A stretch of DNA of 64,000 nucleotides, taken from Desulfatibacillum alkenivorans DSM 16219. Its GTDB lineage: Bacteria; Desulfobacterota; Desulfobacteria; Desulfobacterales; Desulfatibacillaceae. The notes below the pieces were generated by a model. It was given only the letters and a program-made list of their open reading frames with translations. It had not been told where the DNA came from and made no database searches. The translations under genes and the position numbers were made by a program. Positions 9,076 through 18,093 of the stretch are shown piece by piece. The stretch spans positions 39,213 to 103,212 of the forward strand of contig NZ_FQZU01000020.1 in NCBI RefSeq assembly GCF_900142135.1, given 5' to 3'. Position 1 is the first letter of the stretch, and each line of letters begins with the position of its first letter.

Positions 9076-9972
9076 ATGCTGGATTATAAATTGCTGGAGG
9101 CTTTGGCCGCGGTGGTTCAGGAAGGCGGTTTTGAAAAAGCGGCGGCCAGGCTGCACATCACCCAGTCTGCGGTATCGCAGCGGGTTAAGCTGCTGGAGGA
9201 TCAAGCAGGTCAGGTGCTGATGGTGCGGACGACTCCGCCCCGGGCCACGCCCGCGGGGCGGCAGATGATCAAGCATTATCTGCAAGTGAACCGGTTGGAA
9301 GAGGATTTGAAGGAGTCGCTGGATCTTTCCGGCCAGGATATATTTACGACTTTAGCTTTGGGCATCAACGGAGACAGCCTGTCCACCTGGTTTTTGCCGG
9401 CGGTGCGCGACTTTTTGATCACGGAGCGCCTGCTTCTGGATCTTCGGGGGGACGATCAGGACGAAACTCACAAGATGCTGCGGGACGGCGAGGTTATCGG
9501 GTGCATCAGCGTGCAGGATCGCCCCATGCAAGGATGCCTGATGGAGTATCTGGGCCGGATGGATTATAGGCTGATCGCCTCGCCGGAGTACGCCGCCAAA
9601 TGGTTTCCTGAAGGAATGAACCTGGAGTCGGCTTCCAAGGCGCCGTTTTTCATATTCAACAGAAAGGATCACCTGCACTATAAGATGTTCCCCCTGGCCT
9701 TGGGGGAAGTGCCTAACCCCCTGCCCGCCCATTACCTGCCGTCCTCCGAGCAGTTTGTCTCGTTCATAGAAGCGGGCTTGGGATACGGAATGCTGCCGGA
9801 CCAGCAAAGCAAGGAGCTTTTGGCAGCCGGCCTGCTGGTTGACCTGGCGCCTTCCCACATTGTGCCGGTGCATTTGTATTGGCATTGCTGGAACTTGTCC
9901 TCAGCCCTGCTGGAGCGATTCACCCGGCACCTGGTGCGGGAGGCCAGGAAGATTTTGCAGCAGGAGGAATAG
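9076..9972 (+). CDS. LysR-family regulator, ArgP/IciA-like
   Basis: 298 residues. The N-terminal winged helix (residues 1-60) contains FEKAAARLHITQSAVSQRVKLLED, closely like the ArgP (IciA) subgroup of LysR regulators, and is followed by a two-lobed effector domain. ArgP senses lysine/arginine and controls an amino-acid exporter. Here the gene is divergent from an EamA transporter and an aminotransferase across about 140 bases, the usual arrangement for a LysR regulator and its target. The intergenic space is AT-rich, but I could not single out one LysR box. Start ATG follows AGCAGGAGCG. Confidence 0.9.
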   Translation: MLDYKLLEALAAVVQEGGFEKAAARLHITQSAVSQRVKLLEDQAGQVLMVRTTPPRATPAGRQMIKHYLQVNRLEEDLKESLDLSGQDIFTTLALGINGDSLSTWFLPAVRDFLITERLLLDLRGDDQDETHKMLRDGEVIGCISVQDRPMQGCLMEYLGRMDYRLIASPEYAAKWFPEGMNLESASKAPFFIFNRKDHLHYKMFPLALGEVPNPLPAHYLPSSEQFVSFIEAGLGYGMLPDQQSKELLAAGLLVDLAPSHIVPVHLYWHCWNLSSALLERFTRHLVREARKILQQEE

Positions 9973-10020
9973 AAACGGATTTTGTTAGGAGATCCAGGGA
10001 ATCAGGCGGGAAAACGCTGG

Positions 10021-10066
10021 GTCCCCGCTTGCGGACGATCCTGAAAAACAGATCGCCCTTGCGGGG
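10021..10066. repeat. Possible GC-rich intergenic palindrome
   Basis: CCCCGC at 10023-10028 pairs with GCGGGG at 10061-10066, with an inner GATC pair, in the space between the convergent LysR and SDR genes. It resembles the dispersed GTCCCCGC...GCGGGGATGAC intergenic repeats found in many bacterial genomes. No second copy is in the window, and a transcript-end hairpin is an alternative. Confidence 0.35.
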
Positions 10067-10221
10067 ATGACGGTCCGTAATGGCTGGCGGTAGTTCAAGG
10101 GGCGATGGTTGAGCTTCCGGCCGGATCAGAAGAATTCTTTTAAGGCAGGGAGACACGACGCTTATCCAAATGACCCTATATAAAAGTCATGCCCCCCTGT
10201 AATCAATTTCCAACACTGTGA

Positions 10222-11055
10222 TTACCGCCCAAAGGGCAAGCCCCGCTTCCAGCCTTGTTTAAAGGCCCAAACGTAAAACGAGGGCGACAGCCTGTGTAAT
10301 AAATATTGGGGCCAGGCGTGAAGCGGCGTGGGCATGATGCTGATTTTCCGGCGCAAGGCCCGCAGCCCGTCCCGGGCGACGATGTCGGGCGAAACCCCTT
10401 TGGTCGCATAAAACTTCACGGCTTCCTCCGCCTTGCTGGCGCCTTTGCCGTCCCGCAGGTCGATTTTTCCGTCCCTGACGATGTTTGTGTTGATATACCC
10501 CGGGCATATGGCGCTAACAGTGATGTTATGGGCCGCCAGTTCGGACGAAAGGGATTCCGTCAGCCCCACCAGGGCGAACTTGCTGGTGCAATAGGGCGCC
10601 ATGCCGGGTATGGGCGTGATTCCGGCCAGGCTGGAGGTGATCAGGATTTTTCCGCTTTGGCGTTTGATCATTTCCGGCGTGAAAAAGTGCAGCATGTAAA
10701 TGACGCCCCACAGGTTGACGCCCAAAACCCACTCCCAGTCCTCCAGGGTTATGCGCTCCAAAGGCGCGCTGTGCCCCACCCCGGCGTTCAGGCACATGAC
10801 GTCCGGGCAACCGTGCTCTTTAATGAAGCGGTCGGCGAACTTTTTAACCGCTTCCTTGTCGCTGTGATCCACGGCAATGCCCCAGGCGTCCTTGCCCATG
10901 CCCCGAATCTCGCCGGCCACCTCATTGGCTCTTTGCTCGTTAACATCCGTGACTGCCACGCTGGCGCCTTGTTTCGCCAGGGCCAGGGCGAGGGAGCGGC
11001 CTATGCCGGAGCCCCCGCCCGTTACAATAGCCAAATTCTTATCAAATGCTTTCAT
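10222..11055 (-). CDS. Short-chain dehydrogenase/reductase
   Basis: 277-residue classical SDR. The NAD(P)-binding TGGGSGIGRSLA motif is at residues 12-23, CLNAGVG is the NNAG-type motif, and the active-site YCTSK follows a serine in LITSSLAG. A basic, hydrophobic C-terminal tail (PFHAWPQYLLHRLSPS-like region) may associate with a membrane. It begins three bases after the end of the ThDP-enzyme gene, so the two are surely co-transcribed. A two-step path is plausible, in which the ThDP enzyme makes or cleaves a hydroxy-ketone and the SDR reduces or oxidises it. The substrate is unknown. Confidence 0.88.
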   Translation of the reverse strand: MKAFDKNLAIVTGGGSGIGRSLALALAKQGASVAVTDVNEQRANEVAGEIRGMGKDAWGIAVDHSDKEAVKKFADRFIKEHGCPDVMCLNAGVGHSAPLERITLEDWEWVLGVNLWGVIYMLHFFTPEMIKRQSGKILITSSLAGITPIPGMAPYCTSKFALVGLTESLSSELAAHNITVSAICPGYINTNIVRDGKIDLRDGKGASKAEEAVKFYATKGVSPDIVARDGLRALRRKISIMPTPLHAWPQYLLHRLSPSFYVWAFKQGWKRGLPFGR

Positions 11056-11058
11056 TTC

Positions 11059-12726
11059 CTATTCCATCTTTAAAGATTCCGAGAAAAGCAAGGTGGCCGG
11101 ACTGGTCACGCACGGATCGGTCAGGGCGTTGATGCAGGCGGGCTTGCCCGACTCCAGGGCGCGCTGGACGGCCGGGATGATCTGGTCGTCCTTGTCCACA
11201 AACTCGCCGTATCCGCCCAGGGCCATGGCCACCTGCTCGTAATGGACCACGCCCAGCTCGGAGCCGATAATGCGTTCTCCGCCGTAGCAGATTTCCTGTC
11301 CGTGCTTGATCATGCCCCATGCCTGATCGTTGTTTACCACGCACAAAACGGGCAGGTCGTGGCGTTTGAAGGTGTCGAACTCCATGGCGTTGAAGCCGAA
11401 AGAGCCGTCGCCGTTAAAAACCACCACCTTTTTGTGAGGAAGCGCGGCCTTGGCGCCCATGGCGAAAGGCAGGCCCGTGCCCAGGCATCCCAGCAATCCG
11501 CCGGAAGCGGCCAATACATGGGCGCGTTGGGTCGCCTTAAACGAGGTCAGGCCGAAATAGGCCGTGTCGCCGCCGTCCATGATGTATATGGCGTCGTCCC
11601 CGACCGCCTGGCGCACCTGATAAGCCAGGCGTGCGGGGTGGATGGGATCGGACGCCGTGGTTCTGGCGGCTTCTTCCGCTGCGTCCAGGGGCAGATAGGA
11701 ATCTTTCAACTCGCCAAGCCACTGGGAGCGGTCCTTGTTTTCCACCAGGGGCAAAAGGGCTTTCAGGGTCATTTCCATATCCCCGGCCAGCCCTACGTCG
11801 CAGGCGCGGTTTCTACTCAATTCCGAGCTGTCGATATCCGCCCGAATGACGCAAGCCTGGGGGAATCCCTCGCCGAATAAAAGCAGCCAGTTGAATCGGA
11901 TGCCCAGGGCGATGACCAGATCCGCCTGGGGCATGACGGCCATCAAGCCCATCTGGCCGCCGTCCCACAAGGAAAGAGGATTCAAGTCGCTCACCGCCCC
12001 TCTTCCGTTGTTGGTGAGGCCGCAGGGAATGCCCGCCTTTTCCACCAGTTCGGTCAGGAGCTCGGCCGCCTGATCCGTGGCGATTCCCGAGCCTGCCAGG
12101 AGCATGGGCTTTTTCGCCTGATTGATCATTTCCGCCGCCTTGGCCACGGCCGCGGGATCGGGGCCGGATTTGTAAACAGCCGCTCCGCTGCCCGCCGGGA
12201 CGATTTCGTTTTCCGGGGCGCTGACGTTCAAAACGTCCGGCGGCAGTTCCAAAAAGACCGGCCCGGGACGCCCTGAGACGGCATGCCGAATGGCGGCGGA
12301 GATATACTCGGGCACGCGCTTCACATCATGGCAGGTTGCCGCCCATTTGACAAAGGGCCTGACCATGGCGGTCTGCTCCATTTCCTGAAGTGCCCCCTTT
12401 TGCCAGTCGCGAATCGCCGTAGCGCCGGAAATAAGCACCAACGGCGCGTTTTCCAAGGCTGCGTTCACCAGGCCCGTGAGCGTATTGGTAAAGCCAGGGC
12501 CGGCCGTTGCGATGCATATCCCGGGTTTGCCCGTGAAGATGGACCACGCGTGGGCGGCCATGGCTGCGGCCTGCTCATGGCGCACGTCTATCAGCCTGAC
12601 GCCGTACTCCAAAAATCCATCGTAAATCCGGTCGATATGTCCCCCGGACAATGAAAAAACCGTGTCAATCCCCTCAGTCTCCCTTAGGTGCCTTGCGACC
12701 AGATGCCCGCCGTAGATGCCTTGCAT
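11059..12726 (-). CDS. ThDP-dependent enzyme, acetolactate synthase-like
   Basis: 555 residues from the ATG at 12726, preceded by TAAGGAGG. All three domains of the IlvB/oxalyl-CoA decarboxylase superfamily are present: an N-terminal pyrimidine-binding domain with the catalytic glutamate in DVRHEQAAAMAAHAW, a central domain, and a C-terminal pyrophosphate domain with GDGSFGFNAMEF and a downstream NN (VVNNDQAWG). It could be an acetolactate synthase, 2-hydroxyacyl-CoA lyase or related lyase. There is no small regulatory subunit gene or branched-chain pathway gene nearby, which argues against a biosynthetic IlvB. It is paired with an SDR and faces a TetR regulator across a palindrome. Confidence 0.88.
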   Translation of the reverse strand: MQGIYGGHLVARHLRETEGIDTVFSLSGGHIDRIYDGFLEYGVRLIDVRHEQAAAMAAHAWSIFTGKPGICIATAGPGFTNTLTGLVNAALENAPLVLISGATAIRDWQKGALQEMEQTAMVRPFVKWAATCHDVKRVPEYISAAIRHAVSGRPGPVFLELPPDVLNVSAPENEIVPAGSGAAVYKSGPDPAAVAKAAEMINQAKKPMLLAGSGIATDQAAELLTELVEKAGIPCGLTNNGRGAVSDLNPLSLWDGGQMGLMAVMPQADLVIALGIRFNWLLLFGEGFPQACVIRADIDSSELSRNRACDVGLAGDMEMTLKALLPLVENKDRSQWLGELKDSYLPLDAAEEAARTTASDPIHPARLAYQVRQAVGDDAIYIMDGGDTAYFGLTSFKATQRAHVLAASGGLLGCLGTGLPFAMGAKAALPHKKVVVFNGDGSFGFNAMEFDTFKRHDLPVLCVVNNDQAWGMIKHGQEICYGGERIIGSELGVVHYEQVAMALGGYGEFVDKDDQIIPAVQRALESGKPACINALTDPCVTSPATLLFSESLKME

Positions 12727-13058
12727 GACTGCCTCCTTATTTGGTTCCGGTTTTGGGATGAATCCTCCTGACGAAGGTTCTATGGATGCGTCGGCCCGCA
12801 TGCTTTATGCAGGCTGCTTTTTATGGCTGATGCAGAAATTCAAGGGGCCGGGAATCGCCCCGCACAGCGGAAAAAAATCAAGGCCGTTTTCCCGTTGCGT
12901 TTTGATATTGGGAAAAGCCGGGCGCGTTTGGCGAGTGTTGCGGCCAGCGTTTTTTTGATTGAATAATCATTCAATAAATGCAATGTAAAGGGATCGGATA
13001 GGCTTGTCAAGGCATTTAAACGGGAAACGGCGAAAATTGCACAAGGATATTTTTAAAG
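12727..13058. promoter_or_regulatory. Divergent control region with TetR-type operator
   Basis: This 332-base divergent space between the ThDP-enzyme and TetR genes holds no gene. The 18-mer at 12958-12975, ATTGAATAATCATTCAAT, is a palindrome at 16 of 18 positions. The pattern TGAAT-n4-ATTCA is the kind bound by FadR/TetR-family repressors of lipid or acyl-CoA genes. It is probably the operator of the adjacent TetR gene. Confidence 0.6.
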
Positions 13059-13667
13059 GTGGGCCGAGACAGAAAAAGCAATGAAGAAAGAAGAAAGGCC
13101 ACGCGCCAGAAGATTGTCCAGGCGACCCTGGACCTGTGCGCAGAGCGGGGGTATCACATGGTTTCCCCAAAGGATATATCCCAGGAAGCCGGGGTTTCCG
13201 TAGGCATCCTGTACCATTATTTCAAGAACAAGAAGGAGATCGCCGTTCATCTTATAGAGACCCTGGGCGCCGCTTTGGTGGAGGAAGTGGAAAAAGGCTT
13301 TTACCACGCTCCCACCTACAAGGAGAGCGTAAAGCAGGGTTACGGCATGTTGTTTGATTACGTGGAGCAAAACAAAGCCGGCTTCACGGCCATGATTCGG
13401 GAAATCGGCAACGAGGAGTTGAAGGAGCATATAGACGGGCTGATCGACAGGTTGGTTCTGGATTCGGCCCGGAGAATCGGCGAGCAGCAGGATCTGGGGA
13501 TTTTGCGTAAGGACGTGCATGGGGAAATTGCCGCGGCTTTGATTCAGGACATGGCCTTTTCGGCGGTCAGGATGTATTTGGAGGGCCGCTTTTCCTGCAA
13601 GGACATTCTGGATGTATTAATCAAGATTCAGGTGCAGGGTTTGGAGGATCGGCAGGCGCTTGGCTAA
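13059..13667 (+). CDS. TetR-family transcriptional regulator
   Basis: 202 residues with a GTG start. The N-terminal helix-turn-helix (QKIVQATLDLCAERGYHMVS, DISQEAGVSVGILYHYFKNK) is typical of TetR, and the helical ligand domain fills the rest. Divergent placement from the ThDP-enzyme/SDR pair, with a palindrome about 85 bases upstream of its start, suggests it controls itself and that pair. The stop codon overlaps the stop of the convergent histidine kinase by three bases. Ligand unknown. Confidence 0.88.
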   Translation: MGRDRKSNEERRKATRQKIVQATLDLCAERGYHMVSPKDISQEAGVSVGILYHYFKNKKEIAVHLIETLGAALVEEVEKGFYHAPTYKESVKQGYGMLFDYVEQNKAGFTAMIREIGNEELKEHIDGLIDRLVLDSARRIGEQQDLGILRKDVHGEIAAALIQDMAFSAVRMYLEGRFSCKDILDVLIKIQVQGLEDRQALG

Positions 13668-16600
13668 TTGACTCCGGAAGAGCTCAAGGCGTGCGCCGAG
13701 GGAGGCTTCAGGGGAAGTCGAATGATGAACCGGGCGCCCTGGCCGGGTTTTGAGTCCACGGACATGGCGCCGCCGTGGTCTTCCGTAATGATGAAGTAGG
13801 AGACGGACAGGCCGAGGCCGGTGCCTGCGCCCACGTTTTTTGTGGTGAAGAAGGGTTCAAAAACCCTTTTTCTTGTTTTTTCATTCATGCCGGGGCCGTT
13901 GTCCTCCACTTCAATGCGGACCATGCGGCTTTGCTGGGCCGTCCTCAGCGTGATCGCGGGGGCGGCGTTGCTTGGGTCTTCAGCCATGGCGTAGGCGGCG
14001 TTGCGCAACAGGTTTAGAACAACCTGCTGAATTTTGCTGGCCTGGCACCAGGCTTCGGGATTGGACGAATCGTACTCCCTGACAATTTTAATCCGCTTGA
14101 AGTCGAATTTCTTTTTCAGGTCGTAATCGCTGGAAGCCAGTTCCACGGTCTTTTCCAGGATTTCGTTAATGGGCTGCACGGCCCCGTCCGCTTCGCTTTT
14201 TCTGCTGAAGCTAAGCATGTTGGCCACAATCTGGCCCGCCCTCACCCCGGAGCTATGGATGGAATCGATCATCCGCACCAGATTGCGTTTTTCCATATAA
14301 CTGCGGATAACGTCCATGGTGACGCCGCATTCTTCCGCCGCCTGCTGGTTTTTCGGCGTTAGTTCAATGGTTCTGTTTTTCAGGACCTGGGCGTTTTGAA
14401 TAATGCCGGCTAAAGGGTTGTTGATTTCATGCGCCATGCCGGCGGCAAGGCCTCCCACGGAAAGCATTTTTTCGGACTGAATCATCATCTCTTCGATGCG
14501 GACGCGATCGGTTACATCGTCTACGCGGATGACCGCGCCCTGGATTCCGTTTGCTACAAGCGGAAAAACCGTCACATCGGAATAGCGCACCTCGCCCTCC
14601 ACCTGGCCGGTGGGTATACGGGCTTCCGTTTTAGGGGCTCTTTGGGCTATGGCCTGCCGAACCTTGCCCATTTCACGGGCCAATTGGGGGAACACATCCA
14701 TGAGAAGCCGGTTTTGGGCCTGCTCTGCGCTGATGCCGGTGACCCTTTCGGCCTCCATGTTCCATTGGGTGACCTTTCCCTCCAGATCCACTCCAACAAG
14801 CACGGAAGGCATGGAGTTTACAATATTGGCCAGGAGGTTCCGCAAACGCCTGACTTCTTCCTGCGCTTTCTCCTGCTCCCGCATGTCGCTCAGCATCAGC
14901 AGCAAATGGGGCTTTTCCTCCATGACAAAGGGAACCAACTGGGCGTCCATTATAAACTTTTTTCCGAAAGTGGAGACGCCGATCATGGTGTGGCGCATAG
15001 GAATTCTATCCTTCACCACTTTTAAAGCCACCTGGTACAGGCCGGTCTCTTTCCAGGACGCGATTTTGTGGTAATTCAAAGACAGCACTTGCTCCAGAGA
15101 GGCGCCCACCAGATCGGCCGCGGCCTGATTGGCGGTAATGCACTGTCCGCCGGGGTCGTACAAAAGGATTCCAACAGGAGATTCATAGACAATTTTCTCA
15201 TTAAAAGCCAAGGCGTTGGCCAGCTTCCTTTCATTAGCCTTTTGCTCGGTCAAATCAATGATAATGCCGCGAAACCCGGCGGGAGCCCCGTTTTTGATGA
15301 CACGGGAGGAATGGATCATGATAGGCGCCCGGTCCCCGTTTTTCTTTATGGCCGCGTACTCCTGCCCGCCGATATACTCCCCGGACAAAACTCTTTGTAT
15401 ATTTGCTGCGGCCCGCTCTCTGTCTTCCGGCGCCAAAAAGTTCAAGGCTTGAACTCCGGAATTGGCCTCCTCCTGGGCGTACCCCAAAACCTGGCTGACA
15501 TTTTTATTGATGAAGGTCAGTGTGCCGTCCAAGTCAGCCTCAAAAACAATTTGCGGCAGGGAGTCGGCAAGGTCGCGGAATCGCTCCTCACTGGAGCGCA
15601 AAGCCCGCTCCGTTTTCCGTTGTTGTTCAATCTGCTGCTGCAGGTTTCTGATCAAGGCCCTCAACTGACTGGTCATGCTGTTGAACGCGTTGGCCAGAAC
15701 GCTGATTTCATCATCGCCCTCAATGGCGACGACAGAGTCCAGGTCGCCATTGGAAATGGCATTGGCGTTGGCGCTCAACTTGTTGATGGCCCGTATGGGG
15801 CGCTTCATGGCCAAAAATATCAGGACGATGTTCGCCAGGACGCCCACAAGAATCAATCCGGCCAGATAGTATTCCATGAGCCGAAGTGGAGCAAAAGCCT
15901 CTTTGGCGGGCAGTTCCACGACAACCGCCCATTTCGTCCCCGGAATGGACGTGTATTCCCCGACCACTCTCTCTCCGTCCAGTCCGTGGTAAACGGGCTC
16001 CGGGCCTTGCGTATATTGGAGGAGTCCCAAATAGTTGGCCACGGGAGGAAAAGAACTGAGGTCCCGTCCGTGCTGCTCCAGTATTCGAGCCGGGTTCTGG
16101 TGAGCCACCAGGCGCCCCTTGGAGTTTACAATATAGGCGTATCCTGTCCCGCCAATCTCAACCTGGGAAATCTCCTGCCAAAGCCGGGCGGCGTTCAAAT
16201 CCCCCAGCAAAATGTTCTTCACTTTCCCATTGATGGATTTAAGGGGGATGGCTATGGGAATGGACAAACGGCCGCTGCCTTTGGATTCGTGAAAGGAACC
16301 GATATACGCATCTCCGGTTTTCACCGCCCCGAACATCTCCGTTCTGGAAAGATCGCCCAGTTCATCATGCAAGTAGGTGTAGGTCTTGGAGACCTTGACG
16401 ATTTCCAGCCCCTCGCTGTCCAGGAGCGTCAGCTCGTTAAAGGCCCCGGGCCGGTTTATCAGGATGTATTCCAGGGCGCGTTTTTGCTGTTGACGATCTA
16501 TTTCACGGAGGGAAACCAGATCCGCATAAAAAAACAAATTGGAGACGGCATCCTCCACGTGCTCGGAAATCAGCCTGGCAACCTCTTTGGCATTGCGCAT

Positions 16601-16771
16601 CTGCAATTCCCGGATAAGGCGCTTCTGGTTGTCCTGGGCTATATAAACCAGCCCCGCTCCCATGGCTACCATGGTTATCGCCATGGCCAGAGAGAGCGCC
16701 CATCCCAGTTTGGTCCCGAGCCGTTTATGCCAGGGGATGGTCCGGGATGTTGTTTGGCTTTGGAATGTCAC
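13664..16771 (-). CDS. Cache-HAMP-PAS sensor histidine kinase
   Basis: About 1035 residues. GTG at 16771 is preferred because GGGGAG lies seven bases upstream. Order: membrane helix (about 20-45), large periplasmic Cache domain with a GxGYAYIV motif, second helix (near 310), HAMP, three PAS segments (about 400-770), a HisKA dimerisation helix with phospho-acceptor His781 in GMAHEINNPLAG, and an ATPase domain with NLLRNAAYAM, VEDNGPGM and GAGTGLGLSVSYFI. It has no receiver domain and no response-regulator gene nearby, so the partner is encoded elsewhere. It is third in an operon after two lone LivJ-type binding proteins, which may deliver the signal. Confidence 0.92.
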   Translation of the reverse strand: MTFQSQTTSRTIPWHKRLGTKLGWALSLAMAITMVAMGAGLVYIAQDNQKRLIRELQMRNAKEVARLISEHVEDAVSNLFFYADLVSLREIDRQQQKRALEYILINRPGAFNELTLLDSEGLEIVKVSKTYTYLHDELGDLSRTEMFGAVKTGDAYIGSFHESKGSGRLSIPIAIPLKSINGKVKNILLGDLNAARLWQEISQVEIGGTGYAYIVNSKGRLVAHQNPARILEQHGRDLSSFPPVANYLGLLQYTQGPEPVYHGLDGERVVGEYTSIPGTKWAVVVELPAKEAFAPLRLMEYYLAGLILVGVLANIVLIFLAMKRPIRAINKLSANANAISNGDLDSVVAIEGDDEISVLANAFNSMTSQLRALIRNLQQQIEQQRKTERALRSSEERFRDLADSLPQIVFEADLDGTLTFINKNVSQVLGYAQEEANSGVQALNFLAPEDRERAAANIQRVLSGEYIGGQEYAAIKKNGDRAPIMIHSSRVIKNGAPAGFRGIIIDLTEQKANERKLANALAFNEKIVYESPVGILLYDPGGQCITANQAAADLVGASLEQVLSLNYHKIASWKETGLYQVALKVVKDRIPMRHTMIGVSTFGKKFIMDAQLVPFVMEEKPHLLLMLSDMREQEKAQEEVRRLRNLLANIVNSMPSVLVGVDLEGKVTQWNMEAERVTGISAEQAQNRLLMDVFPQLAREMGKVRQAIAQRAPKTEARIPTGQVEGEVRYSDVTVFPLVANGIQGAVIRVDDVTDRVRIEEMMIQSEKMLSVGGLAAGMAHEINNPLAGIIQNAQVLKNRTIELTPKNQQAAEECGVTMDVIRSYMEKRNLVRMIDSIHSSGVRAGQIVANMLSFSRKSEADGAVQPINEILEKTVELASSDYDLKKKFDFKRIKIVREYDSSNPEAWCQASKIQQVVLNLLRNAAYAMAEDPSNAAPAITLRTAQQSRMVRIEVEDNGPGMNEKTRKRVFEPFFTTKNVGAGTGLGLSVSYFIITEDHGGAMSVDSKPGQGARFIIRLPLKPPSAHALSSSGVN

Positions 16772-16793
16772 CAAGAGGCTCCCCTTCTCCTTT

Positions 16794-18077
16794 TCAATTA
16801 GCGCCTTCTTTGGGGCGCCCGCCCCCGTCCGCCCCTGAAAAAGCCGTCCAGTCTATCACCTCGGCCTGGGCAAAATTCTCCGGCCATACAGGAATGCGCC
16901 GCCCCTGGATTATTTGCAGGATAAGCAAATTGTAGTAGATGTTTTGACCGGTCGAATCAAAGGATAGGCGAGGGGCCGGAAGGATCATGTTTTCGCCGAA
17001 GGGCATGTCCGTTTCGGATAGGGCCTTTCTTAAGCGTTTTTTATTAAGGGACCCGGCCCGTTCCAAGGCGTCTTGGAGAACAAAAATGCACTGATAAGCC
17101 AAAATGCCGTCTCCCGTCAGGTCCCTGTGATAACGTTCGGAAAAGGCCTCATAAATGTTTCGGCCTTCAGGCAGAAACTCGGAGTGCTCCGTCAATGTGA
17201 AAAAGCCGTTCGCGTCCGGTCCAAGAGCTTTTATGAATTGATTGGAAACCATGCCGCCCGCAGCGCCTATCACTGGAATGTCCGCCCCTGCCTGCCTTAG
17301 GGCTTTAGCGATAAGAATACTGTCGTCAATGTAGGCTGCCGTCAAAATCGCATCCGGTTTCGCCGCAAGAACCTTTGCAACAATGGGGGTCATGTCCTTG
17401 ACTGAATCATAACGATAGCTTTCCTCCGCCGCCAGAATCACGCCGGCGTTTTGCAAGGCCCGCTTTTGGGCCAGAGCCGACGAGGTGCCGTAGGCGGAAT
17501 TTTCATGAATTAAAGCCGCCCTACGAACAGAATAGCCAATGAGCCTGTTCAGGTCCAGCAGAAAACGGACCTGATCCCTTCCGTAGTATCGGGCTTTGGG
17601 GCTTATGCGGAAAGTATACAAAAACCCCCTTTCGGTCAGGCTGTCGGCAATGCCCGAACTCAGCAATACAGGCGTTTCCAATCTTTCGGCCGCCTCCGTA
17701 ACCCTCTGGCCCACATTGCTGTGGTACACTCCGATGACGGCGCACACGCCCTCCTGGGTTATGAGCCTCTCCGCCTCCCTGGCGCCGATCCGGGGGTCGC
17801 TCCGGGTGTCTCCGTACACCAGTTCCAGAGTGCATCCTCCCAAGGATTGCACGCCTCCGGCTGCATTTATCTTTTCCGCCGCATAGGCGGCCGCATCGCG
17901 GCATACGATCCCTGTCTCGGCGGAGGGGCCGGTAAGGGGAAAAAGAACTCCCACCCGCGCCCTTGCAGGAAGCGGGGATTGGAGGTCACGAAAAAGCAAT
18001 GCCGACATACATGCCGCGAAAACCCCGACAACCAGAATCCATGCTAAATGCCATTTCGCCTTTTGCCTGAATTGCAT
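16794..18077 (-). CDS. LivJ-type periplasmic binding protein 1
   Basis: 427 residues from the ATG at 18077; the long upstream extension lacks signal-peptide character. An N-terminal hydrophobic segment ending VGVFAACMSA may be a signal or lipoprotein anchor. The body is the Peripla_BP_6 fold of branched-chain amino-acid/amide binding proteins (RVGVLFPLTGPSAETG, EKINAAGGVQSLGGCTLELVYGDTRSDP). It is similar in length and motifs to the next gene upstream, so the two look like a tandem duplication. No Liv permease or ATPase accompanies them. Seventeen-base spacings to both neighbours indicate one operon ending in a histidine kinase. Confidence 0.87.
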   Translation of the reverse strand: MQFRQKAKWHLAWILVVGVFAACMSALLFRDLQSPLPARARVGVLFPLTGPSAETGIVCRDAAAYAAEKINAAGGVQSLGGCTLELVYGDTRSDPRIGAREAERLITQEGVCAVIGVYHSNVGQRVTEAAERLETPVLLSSGIADSLTERGFLYTFRISPKARYYGRDQVRFLLDLNRLIGYSVRRAALIHENSAYGTSSALAQKRALQNAGVILAAEESYRYDSVKDMTPIVAKVLAAKPDAILTAAYIDDSILIAKALRQAGADIPVIGAAGGMVSNQFIKALGPDANGFFTLTEHSEFLPEGRNIYEAFSERYHRDLTGDGILAYQCIFVLQDALERAGSLNKKRLRKALSETDMPFGENMILPAPRLSFDSTGQNIYYNLLILQIIQGRRIPVWPENFAQAEVIDWTAFSGADGGGRPKEGAN

Positions 18078-18093
18078 AATAATCAAAACTCCT

